A stretch of 34,616 nucleotides of DNA, from the NCBI GenBank assembly GCA_013286325.1, contig JABDFZ010000023.1:1-34616 (forward strand), in the 5' to 3' direction. Positions 17,990 through 26,510 of the stretch are shown one piece after another. Position 1 is the first letter of the stretch; each line of letters starts with the position of its first letter. The notes under the pieces are model-generated. The model made no database searches and had not been told where the DNA came from. It saw only the letters and a list, made by a program, of their open reading frames with translations. This DNA is from Bacteroidota bacterium (GTDB lineage Bacteria > Bacteroidota > Bacteroidia > Sphingobacteriales > Sphingobacteriaceae). The position numbers were made by a program, and so were the translations under genes.

Positions 17990-20251
17990 TCATTTCACAT
18001 AAAAGCTGCCCCTTGCCCTTATATCTTCAGAAGAGCTGCCAACCATTATTTTAAATTCACCGGGCTCAACAACATGTTTCATTTGCCGGTTCCAGAGCAT
18101 CAATTCTTTATTATCTATCTTAAAATTCACCGTGCCGCTTTCGCCTGGTTTCAGGCTGATTCGCTGAAACCCTTTTAATGATTTTACCGGTGTTGTAACG
18201 CTGGCTATCACATCGCGCAGATAAAGCTGTACTACTTCAGTACCCTCAACCTTACCTGTATTTTTAATACTGATGCTAACATTAACCGACCCGCTAACCG
18301 GGATAGTTTTCGGACTAATGTTTAAACCCGAATACTGGAATGTAGTATAGCTTAATCCATGCCCAAACGGAAACAAAGCAGATGTGTCCTGGTCAACATA
18401 TACGTGTCTTGATGTGGGCTTATGATTATAATAATATGGCAGTTGCCCTACAGATCGTGGAAAAGTCATCGGCAATTTACCGGATGGGTTAACATTTCCA
18501 AGTAAAACGTCGGCAACTGCAAGCCCTCCTGTATCACCCAAAAACCACGATTCAACTATGGCCGGGATCTTTTTAGCTATCCAGTTTATACATAAAGGCC
18601 GCCCGTTAAAGAGCACTACCACTGTAGGTTTGCCGGTTTCGTATACCGCTTTAATAAGCCGGGTTTGTTGTTGGTTCAGGTCGAGATTTGAACGGTCCTT
18701 CCCCTCACCCACTTCATTAATATCTTCTCCTAAAACAACTATAGCAACATCTGAACTATTAACAGTAGTTATTGCTTTTTGCAGATTTTCATTTTTCACT
18801 ACTAATGTGGTATCTGCCGAATAGCCCGTTTCGTATTTAATATCGAGCTTATTCCCTGCCCTTAGTTTCAGGGCTGCAATTATGGCAACGCCTTTACCCT
18901 GTTTATTGGCGTATCCTCCCAAATAAGTACTTTGGGCCAGCGGACCAATTACCGCTACCTTATGTACGTTGGCGCCAAGCGGTAATATTGAATTATCGTT
19001 TTTTAATAAGCTGATCCCTTCCTGAGCAGCTTGTAAAGCAACTGCACGGCTGGCATCAGTATGGTTTACCTTTTTAAGCAATCGCTCATCAATATAAGGA
19101 TGGTCAAACAAGCCCAGCATAAATTTAACCCTCAGCACATCAGCTACCGCCCTGTTAAGGCTGCTTACAGATAGTTGTTTATCTTTTAAAGCATCCTTCA
19201 TAGCTGTTAAAAATTGCTGGTGCGGAAAATCGTAGAACTGCATGTCAAGCCCTGCGTTAACGGTTTGCGCCAGCGCATCAGCAGGCGTTGCCGCAACACG
19301 GTGATTATTTAAAGACATCTTTATTGCTCCAAGATCAGACAGCACGAAGCCTTTAAATCCCCACTCCTTGCGCAACACATCTGTTAATAACCAATGATTA
19401 TCCACGCATGGCACCCCGTCTATTTCGCTGTAGGCAGCCATCATCCCCATTGCCCCTCCTTCTTTTACGGCTTTTTCAAATACATATAAAAATGATGACC
19501 GTGCTTCTCTTTCGCCAATATTTACAGGAGCCATATTACTACCGGCCTCGGGTATGCCATGAACAGCAAAGTGCTTGGGTTCAGAGATCACCGCATCAGC
19601 ATCACTCAGTTTATTACCTTGCATACCCTTTACCATAGCTACACCATTTGCTGCTGCCAGGTACGGGTCTTCACCATAAGTTTCTTCAACCCGCCCCCAT
19701 CTTGGGTCGCGCGGGAGGCAAAGCACAGGGCCCAGGATCATGTTAACACCATGTGCACGTACCTCAGTTGCTATAATTCGCCCGGCTTTATGGACAATAC
19801 TCGTATCCCATGCGCCTGCTAAAGCCATGGGCGTTGGAAAGGTGGTGCTGCCCAAACTTTCATAACCATGAAGCCCCTCTTCAATAAACAATACGGGTAT
19901 ACCTAACCTTGTTTTTTCAAGTGCATAGCGCTGTATCTGGTTGGTAATTGCTGCACTTAAAGGATAAAGATCATGTACAGAGCCTATGCCTTTTGTGCCG
20001 ATATTAATTTTTGCACTGTCGGACATTGCTGCGGCTTCGTGGCCCTGCATATTGGCAACTTCGTGCCCCCAGTACATATCCAGCTGCCTGATCTTTTCTT
20101 CAGTTGTCATCCTGCTTAAAAGGTCGGCAACACGTTTTTCTATGGGTAATTTAGCGTCCTTATAGGGGAGCTTAACAGGTGGTTTCGGGTTGTTAAATGA
20201 ACAAAATGATATTGTTAAAAGAGCCAAAATTGAGGCATTCTTTTTCTTCAT
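17990..20251 (-). CDS. GH3 beta-glucosidase / beta-xylosidase
   Basis: A 753-residue exported family GH3 enzyme releasing terminal beta-linked glucose or xylose. The N-terminal signal is followed by the (beta/alpha)8 domain, with EPKHFAVHG and the nucleophile Asp306 in GFKGFVLSDLGAI. The alpha/beta sandwich domain contains the GE-x-x-x-E-x-GEGKDRSNLDL segment, and the fibronectin-III-like C-terminal domain has PFGHGLSYTTF and LKPGESGTVNF. The signal peptide contains C17 in I-S-F-C, a poor lipobox, so the anchor status is open. It is the last gene of the minus-strand arm but has its own upstream triad (20349-20381), so it is probably a separate transcript as well as part of a read-through one. 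It ends at a clear terminator. Confidence 0.93.
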   Translation of the reverse strand: MKKKNASILALLTISFCSFNNPKPPVKLPYKDAKLPIEKRVADLLSRMTTEEKIRQLDMYWGHEVANMQGHEAAAMSDSAKINIGTKGIGSVHDLYPLSAAITNQIQRYALEKTRLGIPVLFIEEGLHGYESLGSTTFPTPMALAGAWDTSIVHKAGRIIATEVRAHGVNMILGPVLCLPRDPRWGRVEETYGEDPYLAAANGVAMVKGMQGNKLSDADAVISEPKHFAVHGIPEAGSNMAPVNIGEREARSSFLYVFEKAVKEGGAMGMMAAYSEIDGVPCVDNHWLLTDVLRKEWGFKGFVLSDLGAIKMSLNNHRVAATPADALAQTVNAGLDMQFYDFPHQQFLTAMKDALKDKQLSVSSLNRAVADVLRVKFMLGLFDHPYIDERLLKKVNHTDASRAVALQAAQEGISLLKNDNSILPLGANVHKVAVIGPLAQSTYLGGYANKQGKGVAIIAALKLRAGNKLDIKYETGYSADTTLVVKNENLQKAITTVNSSDVAIVVLGEDINEVGEGKDRSNLDLNQQQTRLIKAVYETGKPTVVVLFNGRPLCINWIAKKIPAIVESWFLGDTGGLAVADVLLGNVNPSGKLPMTFPRSVGQLPYYYNHKPTSRHVYVDQDTSALFPFGHGLSYTTFQYSGLNISPKTIPVSGSVNVSISIKNTGKVEGTEVVQLYLRDVIASVTTPVKSLKGFQRISLKPGESGTVNFKIDNKELMLWNRQMKHVVEPGEFKIMVGSSSEDIRARGSFYVK

Positions 20252-20311
20252 ACAATTAATAATAGGATAAGTTAATTTTTATTAAAGTTGATTTGCCCAC
20301 GCAACATGCAA

Positions 20312-20381
20312 GGTTATAATTGTTTATAGAGCTAAACTATACGGGATAACTAATAAGAGATTAATAAAACATTAATCCTTT
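20312..20381 (-). promoter_or_regulatory. Hexamer triad and promoter-like block upstream of the GH3 gene
   Basis: Reading toward the gene, hexamers ATTAAT, ATTAAT and ATTAGT (plus-strand units starting at 20371, 20360 and 20349) recur with 11-bp period. Twelve bases later is TTTAG (20336-20332), a one-base variant of TTTTG. Then follows TATAAACAATTATAACC (20328-20312), and TAACCTTG lies at the end of this block, close to the -7 consensus TAnnTTTG. The nearest repeat is about 98 bp from the start codon. Confidence 0.55.
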
Positions 20382-20462
20382 AAAATCTCTACAAAAAGGT
20401 GTTTTTAAATCTTTTTTGATGGATAGGATGAAATGCTCAGTAGCACAATTGAGTTAAATTTA

Positions 20463-22832
20463 TTAAAGGCGAACTACCTTTTTCAGTCCATTATACATAA
20501 TTATCCTGTCAGTTTTTGCTACTCCCATGCCAGTGCCATGATTTACATTAACCAGGGTAACGCTAAACGTTCTGTTTTTTAACATGCCAGGATAGTTTCC
20601 TTTGCGAGAATCAATAGTGAGTGTTTTCGCTTTATCATTCCATATAAATTTGATGGTCGAATAAATACCCTTTTCGTAGTCATAATTATCATTTTCGTCC
20701 TCATAAAGTGTAAATGCGCCATCTGCACCTGGATATATTCTCAATTCAATGTTTTTCAGATCCCTTTCACCTGTATATTGCTGAAATGGCCCTATCGGGA
20801 TAATAGAGCCTGCCTTTACATATAATGGCATAATATCAACAGGAGCTTCCTTTTTAATAAACTGTCCGCCTTTTATTTTATCACCTGTCCAAAAGTCGAA
20901 CCAGGTATGTCCTGCAGGAAGGTATACCTGTTGCGATTTAATGGTATTAAAATTGACCTGGTCATTAACCGTATTTGTGTACATCGAATCAGTTACGGGG
21001 CAAACCAAAAAGGCTTTGCCAAACATATATTCATTATTAATGTCGAGTACTTTTTGATCTTCAGGAAAATCCATTACCAGCGCACGCATCATGGTTGAGC
21101 CATTAGCTGTAATATCCCACGCGTTCGAATAATTATAAGGCAATAAGCGGTAACGCAGGTTAATGTACTTTTCTATAGCATCATAAGCCCAGTCTCCCTT
21201 TTTACCAAACTGATAGATCTCCCTGGGCATGTCCGTTCCGTGCGAGCGCATTATTGGGCAAAAGGCGCCAAATTGTAGCCAGCGTACATATAGCTCCTGG
21301 TAGGGAGCATCAATCCCTTTATGGTAAAGTCGGCCACCCCAAAAGCCTCCTATATCAGTATTCCAGTAAGGGATGCCTGATAATGAAAGGTTAAGACCAC
21401 CGGATATTTGTTTACGCAAAACACTCCAGTCAGAAACAATATCGCCCGACCAAACCGTCGTAGCGTTCCGTTGCTGCCCGGCGAAGGCAGAGCGTGTGAG
21501 TATAAATACACGTTTATCCGCGCTTGTTTCGCGCTGATGCTTATATACTCCCCCGGTTGTTGCCAAAGGGAAAGCATTACGCACCTTTCTGAAGGTTCCT
21601 AAATACGTTGGGGTATTATCATCCCGCTCTTTAGCTTGTGAATGATCTGGTTCTGTAGAATCAAGCCACCAGCCATCCATTCCGATGGAGAAAATATTTT
21701 TGTTCATATAGCTCCAGTACAGGTCGCGGGCCTTTGGGTTAAAAGGATCATAAACCTGCACTGTTGGCGTAGTAGGATAGCTTAGAAAATACTTATATAA
21801 AAACCCGTTACTTTTCATATCAGCCCATATTTTGGTTTGATTCCCGAAGTCAGGCCATACCGATATAATAATATGTGCATTCAACTGGTGCACACTATCA
21901 ATCATAGCTTTAGGATTTGGATAATTAGGGTTACCAAATTCGGTAGAGTTCCACTTTGATTCCTCAACACCCCAATATTGCCAATCCTGCACTATTCCAT
22001 CAAGAGGCACATTAAGCTCGCGGTATTTTTTTATTACGCCAACCACTTCCTGTTGACTTTTGTAACGCTCCCGGCTTTGCCAGTAACCAAATACCCAGCG
22101 CTGAAACATAGGAGCCTGGCCTGTTAAATAACGATAGCCGGTAACTACCCCATCAGCATTGCCTCCATATATAAAATAATAATCGGCGCAATTACCCACT
22201 TGCGATGAAAAAGAAGTCCCGGCTGCATTGTCATCAAAAACGGTGGTCGAATAATTATCCCAAAACACACCATACCCTTTTGACGATTGCATAAAAGGGA
22301 TCCCAATCTCCATATTTTCCTGCTTCAGCGTGATTTTTTGATTACGCTGGTTCATGGAACCTCTCTGGTGCTGCCCTAAACCATATATTGCTTCTGCTTG
22401 CTGTAATTGAAAGACCTGGCTAACCGCAAATGTATTTTCTATGGAATCTTTAAAGGGTATAAACTTTATTCCGTCCGGCTTCTCGTTTAAAAGCGCAGAA
22501 CCTTTAATATCATTAAAAACAATCTGTCCGTTTACTCTATTAAGCTTTACCTGGATAGTGTTGCTGCTAATAGTAATGTAGGAATCATTAGCATGGATAT
22601 TTAATTCCTGTTTTTGAGCTTGCTGAATAACGGATAAACTATGCTTGCCGTTATTTATTCCTGCAGGTGATTTTATTATCCTTACGATTTTCGGGGTGAA
22701 AAACTGAATCTCAATATCAATAGCGTTTACACGCGTTTTAATGCCCAGCGCTGTTTTTACGTAATTTTGAGCGTTAACAGTAACACAACTACAGATAAGC
22801 CAAATAATCAGGAACAGATTCGTTTTTTTCAT
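20463..22832 (-). CDS. GH31 alpha-xylosidase / alpha-glucosidase
   Basis: A 789-residue exported GH31 enzyme. Signal peptide 1-21 (V-N-A-Q). The N-terminal beta-sandwich contains YGLGQHQRGSMNQRN. The (beta/alpha)8 barrel contains nucleophile Asp391 in DGWWLDSTEPDHS and acid/base candidate Asp464 in VWSGDIVSDW, and C-terminal beta domains follow. The WWLDSTEP form and overall layout resemble bacterial alpha-xylosidases more than maltase-type members, but alpha-glucosidase cannot be excluded. It lies 24 bp after the GH71/99-like gene in transcription order, so it is in the same operon as GH92. Confidence 0.92.
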   Translation of the reverse strand: MKKTNLFLIIWLICSCVTVNAQNYVKTALGIKTRVNAIDIEIQFFTPKIVRIIKSPAGINNGKHSLSVIQQAQKQELNIHANDSYITISSNTIQVKLNRVNGQIVFNDIKGSALLNEKPDGIKFIPFKDSIENTFAVSQVFQLQQAEAIYGLGQHQRGSMNQRNQKITLKQENMEIGIPFMQSSKGYGVFWDNYSTTVFDDNAAGTSFSSQVGNCADYYFIYGGNADGVVTGYRYLTGQAPMFQRWVFGYWQSRERYKSQQEVVGVIKKYRELNVPLDGIVQDWQYWGVEESKWNSTEFGNPNYPNPKAMIDSVHQLNAHIIISVWPDFGNQTKIWADMKSNGFLYKYFLSYPTTPTVQVYDPFNPKARDLYWSYMNKNIFSIGMDGWWLDSTEPDHSQAKERDDNTPTYLGTFRKVRNAFPLATTGGVYKHQRETSADKRVFILTRSAFAGQQRNATTVWSGDIVSDWSVLRKQISGGLNLSLSGIPYWNTDIGGFWGGRLYHKGIDAPYQELYVRWLQFGAFCPIMRSHGTDMPREIYQFGKKGDWAYDAIEKYINLRYRLLPYNYSNAWDITANGSTMMRALVMDFPEDQKVLDINNEYMFGKAFLVCPVTDSMYTNTVNDQVNFNTIKSQQVYLPAGHTWFDFWTGDKIKGGQFIKKEAPVDIMPLYVKAGSIIPIGPFQQYTGERDLKNIELRIYPGADGAFTLYEDENDNYDYEKGIYSTIKFIWNDKAKTLTIDSRKGNYPGMLKNRTFSVTLVNVNHGTGMGVAKTDRIIMYNGLKKVVRL

Positions 22833-22856
22833 GCTGGTCTTAATATAAAAACTCCA

Positions 22857-24122
22857 TTATTTTGTGTGATTAATAGGAGCTGGCACAGTTTCTGTAAAGG
22901 GCACTTGTTTCCGTAACATTTTACTTCCGTATCCGGTTAGGTACAAATAATAATCATTTGGGATATCGTCCTCATAAGTAACAAAATGGCTTAAACCAAC
23001 CGGAGGATTCTTGGACGCTTTAAGAATAGCTGTACCCTCATCAACTTCATCAAACATGGCCACATACAACTTGTCAGCCCCTTCCTCTATTGCACCTGTA
23101 ATTTGCTTCCAGTAAAAATGCCCCCGATTGCGCGGGATTTGATTTTGCGGGGCGCGAGGGTTCATATTATGCCAGCTAAAGCCGGGGAAAACGGTCGGTA
23201 CATAGTCAAGCTTATTCGCCTTGCACCAGGCTATATCATCAGCGATACGGCTTTTAAACGCCGGATATGCATCCTCATTAAACCGCCCTACAAACCAGGG
23301 ATGAACAATGTCTACTTTCTTTAACAGATCATGTAAGTGAGGGTCTTTTTCCGTATCATTCCCAAAATCGCGCCAATAGGTGGGCACACCAAGTAAAACA
23401 GCACATCCGCCATAAACAGGATCATTCTTTAAAAAATCAATGATCCTTTCCGCTTCAGCCAGGCCATATCTGCGATGATCATTAAAGCCTACTCCCCAAA
23501 CAGCAACCAGTGGTTTACCATTATGATATAGCCAGGTTTGGTTATTGCCCTGATTGGTTAATTTCATGCTATCGACCAAATGCTTCCAGTCTTTTATCAC
23601 CAATGAATCACCACCTGCGCCCATACCCGAAAGATCATACATCAATGAAATCGCCCTATGGTATTTTTGTGCCGATCTGAGCGCGTTACCCAAAACTACA
23701 TCGTTATGATTGCGCCCTCTGCCGCGTTGCACATCGCCAATAAAACGTTGCACTAACACACCATCTATTCCGTATTGCTGCATCCACTTAAAATGGGTAT
23801 CAGTTGATGAAGCATCGTACGAACTATATAAGTAAGCATCACTGCCATCGGCCAGTTTAAACGGCGATTTATAAGTCTTTTTATATTCGCTTACATCCGG
23901 CCATATATCAACGTTGGTACTCCCCGGCTCAAATTTCCCATGCGACAGGTAGTGGTTCCAGCCCCGGCCTGCACCATCGTCAGGAGCGTTAAACCAGCCC
24001 TGATAACCCGCCATTACAAGCCCTTTATAACTTTTAAATGCCGACGTTTTACTATGCTTTTGCTGACTGTACCCAACAGCGCACAGCAGTAGCATCAGGA
24101 TGCTTAAAAATTGTTTTTTCAT
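22857..24122 (-). CDS. GH71/GH99-like glycosidase, second copy
   Basis: A 421-residue exported protein of the same GH71/GH99-related group as the plus-strand lipoprotein, but clearly diverged. It shares VMAGYQGWFN, FKWMQQYGIDGVLVQRF, GKPLVAVWGVGF, GVPTYWRDFG and MFDEVDEGTAI, with Glu359 and Glu362 in the E-x-x-E position used by GH99 enzymes. Its signal peptide (about 1-20, ending G-Y-S-Q-Q) has no lipobox at the cleavage site, so it is probably periplasmic. Having one lipid-anchored and one soluble copy suggests action on different-sized substrates at different sites (inference). It lies 38 bp after GH92 and 24 bp before GH31 in transcription order. Confidence 0.82.
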   Translation of the reverse strand: MKKQFLSILMLLLCAVGYSQQKHSKTSAFKSYKGLVMAGYQGWFNAPDDGAGRGWNHYLSHGKFEPGSTNVDIWPDVSEYKKTYKSPFKLADGSDAYLYSSYDASSTDTHFKWMQQYGIDGVLVQRFIGDVQRGRGRNHNDVVLGNALRSAQKYHRAISLMYDLSGMGAGGDSLVIKDWKHLVDSMKLTNQGNNQTWLYHNGKPLVAVWGVGFNDHRRYGLAEAERIIDFLKNDPVYGGCAVLLGVPTYWRDFGNDTEKDPHLHDLLKKVDIVHPWFVGRFNEDAYPAFKSRIADDIAWCKANKLDYVPTVFPGFSWHNMNPRAPQNQIPRNRGHFYWKQITGAIEEGADKLYVAMFDEVDEGTAILKASKNPPVGLSHFVTYEDDIPNDYYLYLTGYGSKMLRKQVPFTETVPAPINHTK

Positions 24123-24160
24123 CAGGAATAAATTTATATGTGTTTCTTTTTTTGGCTAGA

Positions 24161-26404
24161 TCAGATCCCCCAGCTTTTATTGGGTTTTGGCCCCATTTCC
24201 AGTTCAAGCACCCCGCCTGCAATTAGCTGTTCGTGCGTAAACCAGGGTTTATTTAAAACCTCGCCGTTAAATTTTGCGCTCTGGATATATTTATTGATCA
24301 CCGAACAATTATTAGCCACCATTTTAAACTGTTTTCCATTTGGAAGGTTGATAGTAACCTTACTGAATACTGGGCTGCCAATAGTATACACAGGTTTGCC
24401 AGGCGTGACAGGGTAAAAGCCCATAGATGAGAACACCACAAAGGCAGACATCCCTCCCCCATCTTCATCGCCCGGGATTCCGAAAATATTATCCTTGTAC
24501 CAAACGTCTAACAAAAAGCGGATGCGTTTTTGAGTTTTCCATGGTGCGCCCGCATAGTTATACAAATAAGGGATATGAAAACTTGGCTCATTACCCATAG
24601 AGTACTGGCCAACCAGACCGGTAGCATCAGGAAACTTTGCCCAAAATTCATATTTGCTGCGATCTAAACTTTCGCGGAATGTTTGATCGAGCTTAGCCTG
24701 GAATCCATCATTGCCACCCATTAAATTGATTAGGCCAGGGATATCTTCCTGAACCTGCCATAAGTAGGTCCAGCCATTGTTTTCGTCATAATAATCACGA
24801 CCGCCCATGCCGCCATCAAATTTAGGGTCGATGTTGATCCAGTTGCCGTCCTTGTCTTTGGGAATAAACATTTTTCTGTCCGGGTTCCACAGGTTTTTGT
24901 AGTTAGCACCACGCTTGGTAAATGTTGTTGCATCTTCCGGCTTTTTTAGTTCCTGCGCCAGTTGACCAACGGCCCAATCGTCATAACTTCCGCCAAGCGT
25001 TACAGCTACCGCTTGTCTTTTTTCAAATAAGTGTACCAGGCTTACTGTCTCCTTTTCGCCTTTTTGCAAAGCAGGGAAGAAACCGTTTTTGTAGTAAAAA
25101 TCATCAAGCTCACACTTAGGGCCATTTTCCCAAGGTAACATAGTGGCTTGTGTCGCGTTTTTCAGTGCGCCTTCATAAGCCTTATCTACATCAAATCCCC
25201 TTATGCCTTTGCGGTAATCATCCAAAAACATAATAGTTGAATGAAAGGCATTCATACAAGGGTTATCGCCAAATAAAACCGGAAATGTGGGCATCCAACC
25301 GCTTTGCTGATACATATTTACATAAGAATTCAGCATGTCCGATTCCATAGTAGGGTTTAATATCGATCTCAGCGGATGCAGGGCCAGGTAAGTATCCCAA
25401 ACCCAGTCATCAACATAAAAAGGTCTTGTGCTTTCATGTATCTTTTTATCATATCCACTATAGTAATGCCCGTCTTCATTTATATTCACCATCCGCTCAT
25501 TGCTGCGGTATAAAGCAGTATAAAACGATCGGCGTTGTGCCTCGGTTCCCCCTTCTATCTGAATCTGGTTAACCACTTTTGCCCAGGCATTTTTTCCAGC
25601 CTGCATTAACGCAGTAAAATCAACACCTGTAAACTCTTCTTTAAAGTTTTGTTTGGCCTGTTCCGGGCTGATGTATGATATAGCGTATTTAAACTCAATA
25701 TTATCAGGAGCATCGGCGGTAAATGTGATAAATGATTTAACGCCTTTGCCTTCAATTGAGGTTTGGTTAGATAATGCGCCATCTTTAATTACACCTGCTG
25801 CTCCTTTTGCGTTAAATTGTCCGTAAACATAAACCTTAATATCTCCGTGGTAGGTTTCCATGCCTGTAACTTCATTACCATTACTAAAGCTCCATTGGGC
25901 ATTTCCATCGTTATATACACTAAAAAGGATACTCTTGGCAGCAGTTTTAGCCGGGAATGAAAATTTATATTCCCCTACTTTTTTGCCGGGGGTAAACTCG
26001 ACTGTAATATCCTTATCAATCAGATAGGTTGAATAATACCATGGCCGGGTAACCTCAAGATCATTATCATATGGCATTCTCTTTTTCCACGAATCCAGGG
26101 TAACAGGTTTATCATCCGGTTTTATAGCGAATACCTCACCTAACCTATGCGAAACCATGTTAAGCGGGAAGCTGGAGATTTGGTCATCAATATAATCGGC
26201 CCGTTTTGGATACATCCTGATCATTTGATTTGGCAGATGCATGGTTGGGCGCGTTGGCTCCAAAAGCTGCCCTACGTTGCCGATACGTGGATCGATATAA
26301 TCAAGATTGTCGATACTACTTTGTGCATATGCGCTTATAGCAGTAATACTATAGCATACAGATAAAATAACCGGCCTTAGTAACCGGGAGATATTAATAA
26401 CCAT
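24161..26404 (-). CDS. GH92 exo-alpha-mannosidase
   Basis: A 747-residue calcium-dependent alpha-mannosidase of family GH92. The signal peptide (about 1-27) ends S-A-Y-A-Q. The N-terminal beta-sandwich is followed by an (alpha/alpha)6 barrel. Family signatures are DENNGWTYLWQV with acid candidate Glu541, GNEPSFHIPYLYNYAGAPWKTQ, and GIPGDEDGGGMSAFVVFSSMGFYPV with Asp646 and Asp648 as the base pair. Positions agree with characterised GH92 enzymes. Linkage preference (1,2, 1,3 or others) is not readable. It leads the glycosidase run of the minus arm, 106 bp after the regulator gene, with its own hexamer triad in the gap. If TTTTG at 26435-26439 is the -33 box, the transcript would start almost at the ATG. 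Confidence 0.95.
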   Translation of the reverse strand: MVINISRLLRPVILSVCYSITAISAYAQSSIDNLDYIDPRIGNVGQLLEPTRPTMHLPNQMIRMYPKRADYIDDQISSFPLNMVSHRLGEVFAIKPDDKPVTLDSWKKRMPYDNDLEVTRPWYYSTYLIDKDITVEFTPGKKVGEYKFSFPAKTAAKSILFSVYNDGNAQWSFSNGNEVTGMETYHGDIKVYVYGQFNAKGAAGVIKDGALSNQTSIEGKGVKSFITFTADAPDNIEFKYAISYISPEQAKQNFKEEFTGVDFTALMQAGKNAWAKVVNQIQIEGGTEAQRRSFYTALYRSNERMVNINEDGHYYSGYDKKIHESTRPFYVDDWVWDTYLALHPLRSILNPTMESDMLNSYVNMYQQSGWMPTFPVLFGDNPCMNAFHSTIMFLDDYRKGIRGFDVDKAYEGALKNATQATMLPWENGPKCELDDFYYKNGFFPALQKGEKETVSLVHLFEKRQAVAVTLGGSYDDWAVGQLAQELKKPEDATTFTKRGANYKNLWNPDRKMFIPKDKDGNWINIDPKFDGGMGGRDYYDENNGWTYLWQVQEDIPGLINLMGGNDGFQAKLDQTFRESLDRSKYEFWAKFPDATGLVGQYSMGNEPSFHIPYLYNYAGAPWKTQKRIRFLLDVWYKDNIFGIPGDEDGGGMSAFVVFSSMGFYPVTPGKPVYTIGSPVFSKVTINLPNGKQFKMVANNCSVINKYIQSAKFNGEVLNKPWFTHEQLIAGGVLELEMGPKPNKSWGI

Positions 26405-26413
26405 CTGTTAAAT

Positions 26414-26484
26414 TTTATAATTGGTTTACAGTTCCAAAATTGCTCATTAAGCTTAATGAACTATTAATATTTGATTAATCAGGA
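26414..26484 (-). promoter_or_regulatory. Hexamer triad and promoter-like block upstream of GH92
   Basis: Toward the gene, hexamers ATTAAT, ATTAAT and ATTAAG (plus-strand units starting at 26474, 26463 and 26452) have 11-bp period. Twelve bases later comes TTTTG (26439-26435), then TGTAAACCAATTATAAA (26430-26414). A perfect 16-bp palindrome, TCATTAAGCTTAATGA (26444-26459), overlaps the gene-proximal repeat. Architecture and spacing equal those before susC. Confidence 0.6.
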
Positions 26485-26510
26485 AAGAAAAATGAACATT
26501 GTAACAGATT

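Noticed and set aside
26444..26459. Perfect 16-bp palindrome TCATTAAGCTTAATGA as a separate operator
   Set aside because: It overlaps one repeat of the GH92 triad, and no counterpart is seen at the other three triads; the palindrome is probably incidental.
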